A stretch of 64,000 nucleotides of DNA, taken from Gordonia phthalatica (GTDB lineage: Bacteria; Actinomycetota; Actinomycetes; Mycobacteriales; Mycobacteriaceae). The notes beneath the pieces were generated by a model. The model ran no database searches. It was not told the origin of the DNA and worked only from the letters and a program-made list of their open reading frames with translations. Shown in pieces: positions 33,703 to 41,704 of this stretch. The stretch spans positions 744,001 through 808,000 of the forward strand of contig NZ_CP011853.1 of NCBI RefSeq assembly GCF_001305675.1, written 5' to 3'. The stretch's first letter is position 1. Every line of letters begins with the position of its first letter. The position numbers were made by a program, and so were the translations under genes.

Positions 33703-34515
33703 TCAGAAGTCGAAGTCGGTGCCGGTCGGGAACTCGAGGTTCCGCCACGGGCTGTCGAGCGCGGTCAGCAGACTCGCGACATGAGGGAGAGCGCCGTCGA
33801 AGCCTGCGCGGGGGTCGTCGTCGTTCAGGGCCGAGCCGACGATGACCGACGCCGCGAACTCGTTCCAGCCGATGAAGTATCGGGTGGCGACGTCACGCGC
33901 GGCGAGCAGCGTCTGCCGGACGGCGGCGTAGTCGCCGTAACCGGAGTACGCGCCCCACCGGGCGACGGTGACCGCCCACGAGATCCGGTAGCCGAAGATG
34001 TCGCGGACCTTGATGCCCGGCTCCAGGAGTCCCACGTCGGCGATCCAGCCGTCGATCTCGTCCACGGTGCTGATGATGCGGTCGACGGTGTCGTGCGCAT
34101 CGGGCGTCTGATCGTCCCCGGCCAGCCAACGGTGCATCTCGTCGCGCCACAGTCCGGTGGTGACGACCTCACCGCTGCGCATCATCTCGGCGCGGAAGCC
34201 GAGGACCAGGTCGATGTCGCCGCCGTCCGGATTCAGGGCGTCGCCGACCGTCGAAGTCCAGTCGTCCGTGCTGTTGACACCCTGCTGGGCCAGGAAGACA
34301 CGCGCCGAATACGGCGTCGCGTCGTCGATCGTCAGCGAGTTCCACGCCTGGCCCTGTTCGACGCGGGCCGCGGCACCGAGTGCGAGTGCTTGCGCGACCT
34401 CGTCGTACAGGGGGCCGTCGGGGTGCACCGGGATGGTCGACGACGCGAAGGCGCGGAGTTGCTGCGCCGACCCGGCCAGCGGGAGCTGCGCGGGTGCGAT
34501 GTGGAGGCGGTCCAC
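33703..34515 (-). CDS. DUF1266-like protein, paralogue 3
   Basis: A 270-residue protein starting at the GTG at 34515 (product MDRLHIAPAQLPLAGSAQQL). It carries the same blocks as its neighbours: IPVHPDGPLYDEVAQALALG, GQAWNSLTIDD, the core FGYRISWAVTVARWGAYSGY, GWNEFAASVIVGSAL and the ending SPWRNLEFPTGTDFDF. It is more divergent than paralogues 1 and 2. The start lies two bases after the stop of paralogue 4, so it is translationally linked to it. Function unknown. Confidence 0.8.
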   Translation of the reverse strand: MDRLHIAPAQLPLAGSAQQLRAFASSTIPVHPDGPLYDEVAQALALGAAARVEQGQAWNSLTIDDATPYSARVFLAQQGVNSTDDWTSTVGDALNPDGGDIDLVLGFRAEMMRSGEVVTTGLWRDEMHRWLAGDDQTPDAHDTVDRIISTVDEIDGWIADVGLLEPGIKVRDIFGYRISWAVTVARWGAYSGYGDYAAVRQTLLAARDVATRYFIGWNEFAASVIVGSALNDDDPRAGFDGALPHVASLLTALDSPWRNLEFPTGTDFDF

Positions 34516-34517
34516 GG

Positions 34518-35231
34518 TCAGTTCCGGCCCGGGAACGGAATGTTGGCCCACGGGCTCATCGGGTTCGCCAACAGCGCCTTCACGGTGTGCGCCGGTTCGA
34601 CGTAGTGGGAGTCGGTCGGGTAGCCGCCGAACAGGACCGACGATGCTGCGACGTACGCGGCGCCGAACGACGCCCACGTCCGATAGCTGGTGATGCCCGA
34701 CGCGTTATGGCCGAGGGCGTTGATCATCTGCGACACGGTGTTCGGGTCGGCGAATCCCATCCGCGCACCCGCGTGGACCAGGTACGCGGCGCTGACGAGG
34801 TCGTGGGCGAACATCGTGACGAGCCGCTCGCCGGGCGGCAGGAGGCCGTCGTTCGCGAGCTGCTCCTCGACGTAGTACGACTTCACCGCCAACCGCACCA
34901 CCAGGTCCGTGTTCTCCTCGGTCCATCCGGAACGCTCGCCGTGCGCATAGACGGCGGCGACCCAGTCGTCGAGATCCAGGTAGGCGCTTCCGCGCTTCTC
35001 CAACTCCTCGTCGCGGATGTCGAGGGCGGTCTCGGCGGGCTTAGATCGGATGCGCTCACCGCGGATCAGGCCGTCGGTGACGTGCAGCCACGAGTCGGCG
35101 CTGTTGACCTGCCACTCCCTCGCCAGGTGCAGCTTCTCCTCGACGGTCACCTGCACCCCGCCGCCGGGGACCTCGGGACTGTTCCAATGCAGCCCGAGTT
35201 TCGCGGCGACCGGGGCGCTCATCGCGAGCAC
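34518..35231 (-). CDS. DUF1266-like protein, paralogue 4, 5' end unclear
   Basis: At least 237 residues from the GTG at 35231, with the family blocks GLHWNSPEV, DLVSAAYLVHAGARMGFAD, TWASFGAAYVAASSVLFGGY and the ending SPWANIPFPGRN. Similarity to the paralogues continues upstream of the GTG: the frame reads ILTSPHGPAHGPQASVLAMS, which fits the shared P-x-G-P-x-x-G-x-x-A start region. But there is no ATG, GTG or TTG between 35231 and the in-frame TAG near 35350. The gene may use a rare start codon or have lost its 5' end. It is the first gene of the four-gene cluster. Confidence 0.75.
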   Translation of the reverse strand: MLAMSAPVAAKLGLHWNSPEVPGGGVQVTVEEKLHLAREWQVNSADSWLHVTDGLIRGERIRSKPAETALDIRDEELEKRGSAYLDLDDWVAAVYAHGERSGWTEENTDLVVRLAVKSYYVEEQLANDGLLPPGERLVTMFAHDLVSAAYLVHAGARMGFADPNTVSQMINALGHNASGITSYRTWASFGAAYVAASSVLFGGYPTDSHYVEPAHTVKALLANPMSPWANIPFPGRN

Positions 35232-35403
35232 CGACGCCTGCGGTCCGTGTGCCGGGCCGTGCGGCGATGTGAGGATCGGAACGTCGAATCCGGATGTCTC
35301 TTGGGTCCCCTCCCCGTCGAGGATCGACTGTGCGCGTTCGTGGTGACCCTAGCGCAGCGGTCCGACGGGGTCGTTCGGGGCGAGGACGGACGAGATCGAC
35401 GCG

Positions 35404-35916
35404 CTACCTTCGCCCGAACATCGCGCCCGTCGTCTCCATCCACTTCCGGGCAGCGTCGTCGAGCGTCCCGAGCTCGGCGGCGCGGTCGCACCAGCGGCGG
35501 GCCATCGCGCCGAACTCCATCGGGTTGTAGACGTCCTCCTCGCAGCTCCACAGGCCGTCACCCGCATACGTGAGGATCGTGATGTTGGTGGCGGTGAAGA
35601 CGGAGCCGTCGCCGGGGTCGCGCATCGGATTGTCGATCTCGCAGATCACCCGTCCGGTCGTCGGGTCGGCCACGTGCCACAGCGCCGGATACTCCGCCAT
35701 GTGGCTGCCGGGGAAGGCGTGCATCGTCTTCTTGACCCACGCGCGGATCTCCTCGCGACCGGAGAACCGGCCGTACGCGTGCTCGATGTAGTCGGCGTCC
35801 ACCGTGAACTGGTCGGCCCACCGATCCCAGTCGCCGCTGATCGCGACTCCGGCGGTCGTCGTCTGAAACTGCGCGAACGCTTCGCCTAATTCCTGTGTCG
35901 AGAACCGTGTCGTCAT
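35404..35916 (-). CDS. NTF2-like / SnoaL-like domain protein
   Basis: A 170-residue single-domain alpha+beta barrel protein. Markers are GDWDRWADQFTVDADYIEHA, YGRFSGREEIRAWVKKTM, and strands ALWHVADPTTGRVICEIDN and TNITILTYAGDGLWSCEEDV. The family includes small hydrolases, isomerases and binding proteins acting on steroids or polyketides, and a His/Asp pair (DADYIEHAYG) is in the usual active-site region. The substrate is unknown. It is on the same strand as the DUF1266 cluster, 172 bases upstream of it, and divergent from the kinase gene. Confidence 0.82.
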   Translation of the reverse strand: MTTRFSTQELGEAFAQFQTTTAGVAISGDWDRWADQFTVDADYIEHAYGRFSGREEIRAWVKKTMHAFPGSHMAEYPALWHVADPTTGRVICEIDNPMRDPGDGSVFTATNITILTYAGDGLWSCEEDVYNPMEFGAMARRWCDRAAELGTLDDAARKWMETTGAMFGRR

Positions 35917-36076
35917 GCGGCCCGATGGTAGGTGCGGAGTCCCGGTTCGGGGCCGTGTTCAGGAAGGACGACGCGACGGTGACGTCATTCGGCGGGGATA
36001 GGCGGGTTCGGCCGATCGCCCCGGGCCCCGGTAGCATTCGGCCCGAACGGCAGCAACCAGGTGAAACGGCAGGGGC

Positions 36077-37870
36077 ATGTTCGGTATCGGGGACGAGATC
36101 GCGGGCTACCGCATCGAGAAGGTGCTGGGCGCAGGGGGCATGGGTGAGGTCTACAAGGCCGCGCACCCGCGCCTGCCGCGCCACGACGCGATCAAGGTGC
36201 TGCGCTCGGCACACGGCGGAGATCCGGTGGTGCGTCAGCGTTTTGAGCGCGAAGCGGACTTGATGGCGCCGCTGGCGCATCCGAATCTGGTGCGCGTGTA
36301 CGACCGCGGCGCCTTCGACGACGTCCTGTGGATCGCCATGGAGATGGTGCCGGGCACCGACGCGTCGAAGCTCGCGAAGAACTCGCCCGCCGGGCTGGAT
36401 CCCCGGCTGGTGGTCAACATCGTCAACGGTGTGGCCGCCGGCCTGGACACCGCTCACCGGCACGGCGTGCTGCACCGCGACATCAAACCCGCGAACATTC
36501 TGATCACCCCCGGGCCCGATCCGGTGATGCCCGACGCGGTCAAGGTCACCGACTTCGGCATCGCCCAGGCACTCGGCGAGGCCGGTGCGGCACTCACCAG
36601 CACCGGCACCACCGTCGGGACGATGCGGTACTGCTCGCCGGAGCAGATCGACGGTCGCGGGGTCGATGGTCGCAGCGACGTCTACTCGCTGGCTGCCACG
36701 ACGTTCGAACTCCTGACCGGCAATGCGCCCTATGACTCGAACAGCCTGCAGGGGCTGATGACCGCGCATCTGTTCGCCGAGCCGCCGCGCGCGTCGGAGC
36801 GGACGCGGTCGTTGCCGTCGGCCGTCGACGAGGTGCTGGCCGCTGGACTGGCGAAGGATCCGGCTGCCCGCCCGGCCACCGCGACCGCCTTCGCGCACGC
36901 GTTGTATACGGCGTTCACCAGCGGAACCGTCAATCTGCCGCCGAGCGGCCAGATGTTCGCGAACACGCCGGGTGCACCGATCGCCGGTCCGCAGCGGACG
37001 CAACGCCCCACTACGCCGGCACCGTCGCAGCCCTTCGCGGCAGCCTCGACGACGACGCCGTCGCCCTGGTACCGGAAGGTGCCGGTGGTCGCGTCGCTCG
37101 CGGTGGTCGCCGCCCTGATCCTCGGTGTCGGCAGTGCGATGGTGTGGAACTCGGTCGGCGGTCTCTCCACCCCCGACCAGCCGGATGCGAAGGTGACCGC
37201 GGCGGGTGTCGAACTCTCCTGGAAACTGGTCTCCGGTGCTGAGAACTATCTGGTGAAGCAGGACGACACCGTCATTGCGGTGACGACGGATCCGTCGTAC
37301 GTCCTGCAGTCGCCGCTGCCGGGCAAGCACAGCTACTCGATCGCCGCACGGTCCACCTCGAGCGACGGTTCCGGGTTCTCGCCGGCCGCGGACCTGGCCG
37401 TCACCTCGACGTGGGGCGAGTTTCTCGACATCGCCAAGCTGTACCCCGACCTGATCCCCAGCACGCCGGTCAACACGAGCGGCTACGACGCGCTGTGGTG
37501 CAGAGGTCTCGGACTGTATCCGGTCGCGGAGCCGAAATCGGCGTCGCGAGTCATTGTGTGCGACAAGCTCGACGACGCGAAGAAGCGGGTGTACTCGGTC
37601 GCGATCTACGCCTACCCCACGGCGCAGAATGCGCGTATCGGCTCGTACCGGGACTCCCTGACGGACTCTAAGACCGTTTTCAACTTCGAATCCGCGCAGG
37701 GCACCGAGGGCATGTTGAAGTTCGGCACGCTGGACGGCAACGCGACCGCGGTGTTCACGAGCGACTCGAGCCAGGAGAAGGGCAAGGCGCTGACGTTCAT
37801 CGAGGTCTCGGTGGACGGGGCCAAGGACCCGGCCGCCGCACGCACGATCATGGAAAGGCTGCCGTTCTGA
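36077..37870 (+). CDS. Receptor-type Ser/Thr protein kinase with FN3-like ectodomain
   Basis: A 597-residue Hanks-type kinase. Residues 10-270 form the kinase domain: glycine loop GAGGMGEV, catalytic Lys40 (AIKVL), catalytic loop HRDIKPAN with Asp135, DFG Asp159, activation segment TSTGTTVGTMRYCSPEQ. A Pro/Thr-rich linker (about 285-332) leads to one TM helix (335-356). Outside is a fibronectin-III-like repeat (about 368-445) and a C-terminal domain (446-597) beginning TWGEFLDIAKLYPDLIP with two Cys that could form a disulfide. The kinase presumably senses an envelope signal. The next gene overlaps by one base (TGATG) and encodes a copy of the membrane and outer half only. Confidence 0.93.
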   Translation: MFGIGDEIAGYRIEKVLGAGGMGEVYKAAHPRLPRHDAIKVLRSAHGGDPVVRQRFEREADLMAPLAHPNLVRVYDRGAFDDVLWIAMEMVPGTDASKLAKNSPAGLDPRLVVNIVNGVAAGLDTAHRHGVLHRDIKPANILITPGPDPVMPDAVKVTDFGIAQALGEAGAALTSTGTTVGTMRYCSPEQIDGRGVDGRSDVYSLAATTFELLTGNAPYDSNSLQGLMTAHLFAEPPRASERTRSLPSAVDEVLAAGLAKDPAARPATATAFAHALYTAFTSGTVNLPPSGQMFANTPGAPIAGPQRTQRPTTPAPSQPFAAASTTTPSPWYRKVPVVASLAVVAALILGVGSAMVWNSVGGLSTPDQPDAKVTAAGVELSWKLVSGAENYLVKQDDTVIAVTTDPSYVLQSPLPGKHSYSIAARSTSSDGSGFSPAADLAVTSTWGEFLDIAKLYPDLIPSTPVNTSGYDALWCRGLGLYPVAEPKSASRVIVCDKLDDAKKRVYSVAIYAYPTAQNARIGSYRDSLTDSKTVFNFESAQGTEGMLKFGTLDGNATAVFTSDSSQEKGKALTFIEVSVDGAKDPAAARTIMERLPF

Positions 37871-38682
37871 TGTCGACGCCGATGACCACCGCAGGTCGGA
37901 CAGGAATCCCGACCAAGACGATCGCCATCATCGCCGTCGTCGCAGTTCTGGTGCTGCTCGCTTCGCTGTTCGCAGTTCGCTCGATGGTGGGGAGTTCCAC
38001 TCCCGATGCGCCGTCGGGGCTGAGTGTGTCGTACGAGGACGGCAAGGTCAAGGCGGTCTGGAACACCGTTTCCGGGGCCGACGAATACGTCCTGGTCCGC
38101 GACGACAGCACCGTCGCCTACTCCGGCTCCGAGTCGAAGGCAGAGGATCTGACGGCGACGGCCGGTGAGCACACCTATCGGGTTCGTGCCGCGAACTCGG
38201 GCCGCTGGTCGGCGGAGAGCGCGGAGACCAAAGTTGCGGTCCTCACCGGGTGGGGACAGCTGACCCAGTTCGTCACCCAGTTCCCTGATCTGCTGCCGAA
38301 GACGCCGGACGCCGAGGGCTGGCAGGGGATCACCTGCCGATCGATGGTTCGAGCACTGCTCATCGAGCGGGGCCCGTCGGATCACGGCTCGGGGGATCCC
38401 CTCGTCCGGGCTCGGATGCACTGCTTCACGTCTGACATCTCGCTGCAGCCGATGTGGATGACCTCCAAGAACGCGGTGGACCAGTTGATGTCCGAGGTGT
38501 CGAAGGACGACTCGCCGGAGTCGATCAGCTGGCGATACGGCACCGGATACGTCGTCGAGTCTGCGCGCACCATCTATCTGCGGTTCAGCGACCGCGACGA
38601 CCTGGTCATCAATCTGTCACTGAAGGCAGGTGGAAAGAAGGAGCTGCTCGACCTCGCCAACTCGATGCCGCTGGAGAAGTAG
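37870..38682 (+). CDS. Membrane-anchored ectodomain protein, paralogue of the kinase sensor half
   Basis: A 270-residue protein with one N-terminal TM helix (IAIIAVVAVLVLLASLFAV, about 18-36), an FN3-like repeat (APSGLSVSYEDGKVKAVWNT ... YRVRAANS) and a C-terminal domain starting GWGQLTQFVTQFPDLLPKTP. Order, length and the WGxxxxxxxxxPDLxP motif match residues 335-597 of the preceding kinase. It lacks a kinase domain. It may pair with the kinase as a co-receptor or decoy. Two Cys (ITCRSM, MHCFTS) correspond to those in the kinase. It is coupled to the kinase gene by a TGATG overlap. Confidence 0.85.
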   Translation: MSTPMTTAGRTGIPTKTIAIIAVVAVLVLLASLFAVRSMVGSSTPDAPSGLSVSYEDGKVKAVWNTVSGADEYVLVRDDSTVAYSGSESKAEDLTATAGEHTYRVRAANSGRWSAESAETKVAVLTGWGQLTQFVTQFPDLLPKTPDAEGWQGITCRSMVRALLIERGPSDHGSGDPLVRARMHCFTSDISLQPMWMTSKNAVDQLMSEVSKDDSPESISWRYGTGYVVESARTIYLRFSDRDDLVINLSLKAGGKKELLDLANSMPLEK

Positions 38683-38707
38683 GGCCGCCCGCGTCAGCCG
38701 GCCGCTC

Positions 38708-39301
38708 CTACGACAGCCCGCTGATCCGGCCGCCGGTGATCATCGCCAACAGATTCGCGATCTGTTCAGCGTGCTCGCGGCTGTAGGCGTCGACGTCGAA
38801 ACTCAGTTCCACCGTCCACGGTTCCAGCACTTCGCGGTCGCGGGAGGGCCAGCCGGCATCGATCCCTTCGACGAGGGTTCCGGTCTGTGCGGCGGCCATC
38901 CAGGCCTCACGGCACGACGGGTCGGCGTAGTTCCGTTCCGGTTGTGCGGGCACCGGTTCGGCGGGGGCAGAGACTGCCTGTAGGCATGTCGGATGCTGCG
39001 AACGGAAGTCCGACGGTGCATCAGCCGTGTACCCGCAGCGGGTGCAGGTGAGCGTCACGACCGCCGGTCCCGCATGTGCGGACACCGGCCGCGGGAGGCG
39101 CGGGTCGTTCCGGTTGACGAGCTGCCCGAAGTCGGAGCCCTCGGCGAGAACCGCGTCGACCTCCCACGGCGTCAGGTACCAACTGGCGGGTGGGAGGCCT
39201 CGGTCGCGGACGACGCCGCCGGACGCAGCGACGCGCTGCGCGATGTAGGTGACCTTCCACTGAGGTTCCGCAGCCCACTCGGGGTCGACGTCGGAGTTCA
39301 C
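38708..39301 (-). CDS. Hypothetical protein with zinc-ribbon-like Cys cluster
   Basis: A 197-residue protein. The middle carries VTLTCTRCGYTADAPSDF followed by RSQHPTC, a CxxC plus His/Cys arrangement that could bind zinc. The N-terminal part (WKVTYIAQRVAASGGVVRDR) and the C-terminal part (VELSFDVDAYSREHAEQIAN) look globular. There is no signal peptide or TM segment. It is the last gene of the minus-strand cluster 38708-44291 and starts 51 bases after the glycine-zipper gene. No family recognised. Confidence 0.75.
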   Translation of the reverse strand: MNSDVDPEWAAEPQWKVTYIAQRVAASGGVVRDRGLPPASWYLTPWEVDAVLAEGSDFGQLVNRNDPRLPRPVSAHAGPAVVTLTCTRCGYTADAPSDFRSQHPTCLQAVSAPAEPVPAQPERNYADPSCREAWMAAAQTGTLVEGIDAGWPSRDREVLEPWTVELSFDVDAYSREHAEQIANLLAMITGGRISGLS

Positions 39302-39352
39302 CGGATGATCCTCTCTGTACCTACATGCGCGGGTGGTCGACCCGAACGGGAA

Positions 39353-40648
39353 CTACCCGCGGTGTGCGCCGCTCTGGACCGGCTTCTCGGCGGCGGCGTG
39401 CTTCGGCGCCTGCTGCGGCCACTCGACCTGCAGTCCGCGGACCACGTCGCCGGCGAGTTCGGTCGCGGCGACGACACCATCGTTGATCGCCTTCTCGGCG
39501 GCGGGAGCGCCGGCGCCGAGGGCCTTGATCGGGCCCTGCGCCTGCTCGGCGGTCCAGCCGACCTTGGTGGCGCCGACGGTCATCTTGACGTCGCCGCGCT
39601 CGGTGACGACGTAGTCGACCGGCGGCAGTCCCGCGCGGGCGGCGGACTTCTGATCCAGACGGAGTTCGAACTGGTTGGGGCCGGTCTCGGCCTCCTCCGT
39701 CGGCGCCTCCGGCTGCGGATCGGTCCGCGGCAGGCCCTTCGGGGGAGCGGCGTTGCCCTTGTCTCCCGAGCCGAGAGCCCAGCCCGCGACGCCACCGATC
39801 AGACCGGCGACGACGGCGGTGCCCGCTCCTGCGACCAGGCCGGCTCCGACGGCGACACCGGCACCGATCGCGGCGCCGGCGGCGATGTTGAGGGGAGTGA
39901 CACCGGGGACCGTGGAGCCGATCACGGCACCGAGCGGAATCGCGACCGCGCCGACGACGATGGTCGTCGCGGTGAAGGCGACCGCGCCGCCGATGGCGCC
40001 GGCACCCGCGGCACCCATGACGATCGCGGCGGCCTGGCGGGACGCCTCATCCTCCTCTGCCATGCCCATCGAGATCAGCCCGTTGGCGATCTGCTGTTCG
40101 GTGTACGCGGCCCAGCCGTTGGCCCAGTCGATGTACCCGGCCTTGTTCGGGAAGTTCGGGATGTCCTTGTTCTTCATCTCGAAGTTGCCGATGCGCAGGG
40201 TCTTCGGCTTCGGCGCGATGCGCTTGACCTTCGGTGCAGACGGATCAGGTGCGTGGATGACACGCGGCGTCGGATCGTAATCGCTGTTGTACGACGGCGG
40301 CGTACTGGTCCAACCGTCCTGCGGAGCGGCGGGGGCGGCGGGCAGGCCGCCGGGGCCCGGAGCCGACGACGGCGGCTGCGGAGCGGGCTGCGGCGCCGGA
40401 GCCGGAGCGGGAGCCTGCGGTGTGATGCCGCCCTGCTGGCGATCGCCCTGGCCGCCCTCGCCGAATCCGTCCTGTTGCGGTGCGGGGTTCTCACCGCCAC
40501 CGCCGATACCGCCCTGCTGCGGCGCGGCGAACACTTCACCGGTACCTGCGACGGCGCCGAATGCGACCGACGTCGCCACGAGGGCGGCGAGGCCCGCGTG
40601 CGTCAACGGCCGGCCGTGCGAGCGGTGCGTGTCTGTCGTCGGATTCAT
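39353..40648 (-). CDS. Secreted Pro/Gln-rich protein with glycine-zipper hydrophobic hairpin
   Basis: A 431-residue protein. The signal peptide is near residues 15-43 (LTHAGLAALVATSVAFGAVA ... VFAAP). A low-complexity QQGG/PAPAP region (to about 120) follows, then a globular part with NFEMKNKDIPNFPNKAGYID. Next comes a long glycine/alanine-rich hydrophobic stretch (about 208-300: MGAAGAGAIGGAVAFTATTI ... GAGVAVGAGLVAGAGTAVVA), and a C-terminal domain with VVTERGDVKMTVGATKVGWT. The glycine-zipper pattern is that of membrane-inserting or pore-like proteins. I recall similar actinobacterial proteins labelled only 'insoluble domain protein'. It lies downstream of the twin MinD genes and the single-pass membrane protein. 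Confidence 0.8.
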   Translation of the reverse strand: MNPTTDTHRSHGRPLTHAGLAALVATSVAFGAVAGTGEVFAAPQQGGIGGGGENPAPQQDGFGEGGQGDRQQGGITPQAPAPAPAPQPAPQPPSSAPGPGGLPAAPAAPQDGWTSTPPSYNSDYDPTPRVIHAPDPSAPKVKRIAPKPKTLRIGNFEMKNKDIPNFPNKAGYIDWANGWAAYTEQQIANGLISMGMAEEDEASRQAAAIVMGAAGAGAIGGAVAFTATTIVVGAVAIPLGAVIGSTVPGVTPLNIAAGAAIGAGVAVGAGLVAGAGTAVVAGLIGGVAGWALGSGDKGNAAPPKGLPRTDPQPEAPTEEAETGPNQFELRLDQKSAARAGLPPVDYVVTERGDVKMTVGATKVGWTAEQAQGPIKALGAGAPAAEKAINDGVVAATELAGDVVRGLQVEWPQQAPKHAAAEKPVQSGAHRG

Positions 40649-40725
40649 GAACTCGGGTCCCCTTGTTGCTCAGTGACTGGGAAGTCGTGACCTGCCCGGT
40701 CGGGCAGCTGGATGGTGTGTCGGTG

Positions 40726-41481
40726 TCAGTCGACGGCCGTGTTCGACACGATCAACCACCTGCCGTTGTCGTCGGTGGTCTGGATCAATTGGTGGAAGGT
40801 GACCCGGTCGCCGCCCGGCGCCGGGTCGAACTGGGCGAGGTCGGTCCGGTACAGGCCGCCCCCGAGCTCGGTGATGGTCAGGCAGTGCGTCGTCTGCTTC
40901 GGCAGGGCGTCGATGGCCTTCTGCAGGTTCTCGATCGACGGGATCACGGCCTGCTGTGCGGCAGGCAGCACGAACTCGCTGACCGCATTCGCATCGCGCT
41001 TGTTGTAGTACGCGTAGTTGAACGCCTTGATGACCTCGGGGCCGCTGCCGGTTCCGCCGGCGTCGCGTCCCGTGGTGACCTTGCCGTCCACCTTGGACGG
41101 GCAGATCTCGTCGACCGGGGCCGACACGGGAGGCTTGGGCGTCGAAGCGATCGGAGTCGACGAGTCGTCGTCGCCCGCGAAGATCCAGAAGGAACCGCCG
41201 ATGATCGCACCCAGCACCACGACGCATGCGGCGGCGATCAGCGCGAACCGGCGATTCTTCCGGCGGGTCTTGGGGGCGAACGCATCCGAGGGGAGCACCG
41301 TGTAATCGGACGGTGCGGCCCCCGCCGCAGGTCGCTGCGCCGTCGGGAGATCGCCGCTGACCGGCAGATACGCCACCGTCTCGGCGCCGTAGTCGATGCC
41401 GTCCTCGACGACGGGGATCTCCTGGGTGTCGTCGTCGGCGAGGAAGAAGTCGTCGCCGTCGGGCCTGCGCGAATCGGTCAC
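40726..41481 (-). CDS. Single-pass membrane protein with extracytoplasmic domain
   Basis: A 251-residue protein. An acidic cytoplasmic N-terminus (DDFFLADDDTQEIPVVEDGI) precedes a basic RRKNRR and one TM helix (79-102, FALIAAACVVVLGAIIGGSF). The outer domain (about 105-251) contains two Cys (EICPSK, THCLTI), GSGPEVIKAFNYAYYNKRDA and VTFHQLIQTTDDNGRWLIVS. It has an alpha+beta pattern like NTF2-type periplasmic domains of actinobacterial secretion-associated proteins. It lies between the ATPase genes and the glycine-zipper protein gene, so a role as membrane adaptor in the same pathway is plausible. Confidence 0.8.
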   Translation of the reverse strand: MTDSRRPDGDDFFLADDDTQEIPVVEDGIDYGAETVAYLPVSGDLPTAQRPAAGAAPSDYTVLPSDAFAPKTRRKNRRFALIAAACVVVLGAIIGGSFWIFAGDDDSSTPIASTPKPPVSAPVDEICPSKVDGKVTTGRDAGGTGSGPEVIKAFNYAYYNKRDANAVSEFVLPAAQQAVIPSIENLQKAIDALPKQTTHCLTITELGGGLYRTDLAQFDPAPGGDRVTFHQLIQTTDDNGRWLIVSNTAVD

Positions 41482-41704
41482 CGCCGAACCTCAGCTGCCG
41501 TCGACGACGGGGCCTCCGTCATGGAGAGCACGGGACGAGAGGTGCAGGTGGCTCGTGACATCCGATGTTCCTCCCTGACTCGGACCGGCTGATCCGACCG
41601 GTATTGCTGCTGTGAACCCATCTGCGTGTTACGTCGAGTTCCGGAAAGGGATCCTAGCCGGGTAGCGTCGGCCTCCCAATTCAGCGACGCGACGACGTGA
41701 CGCT

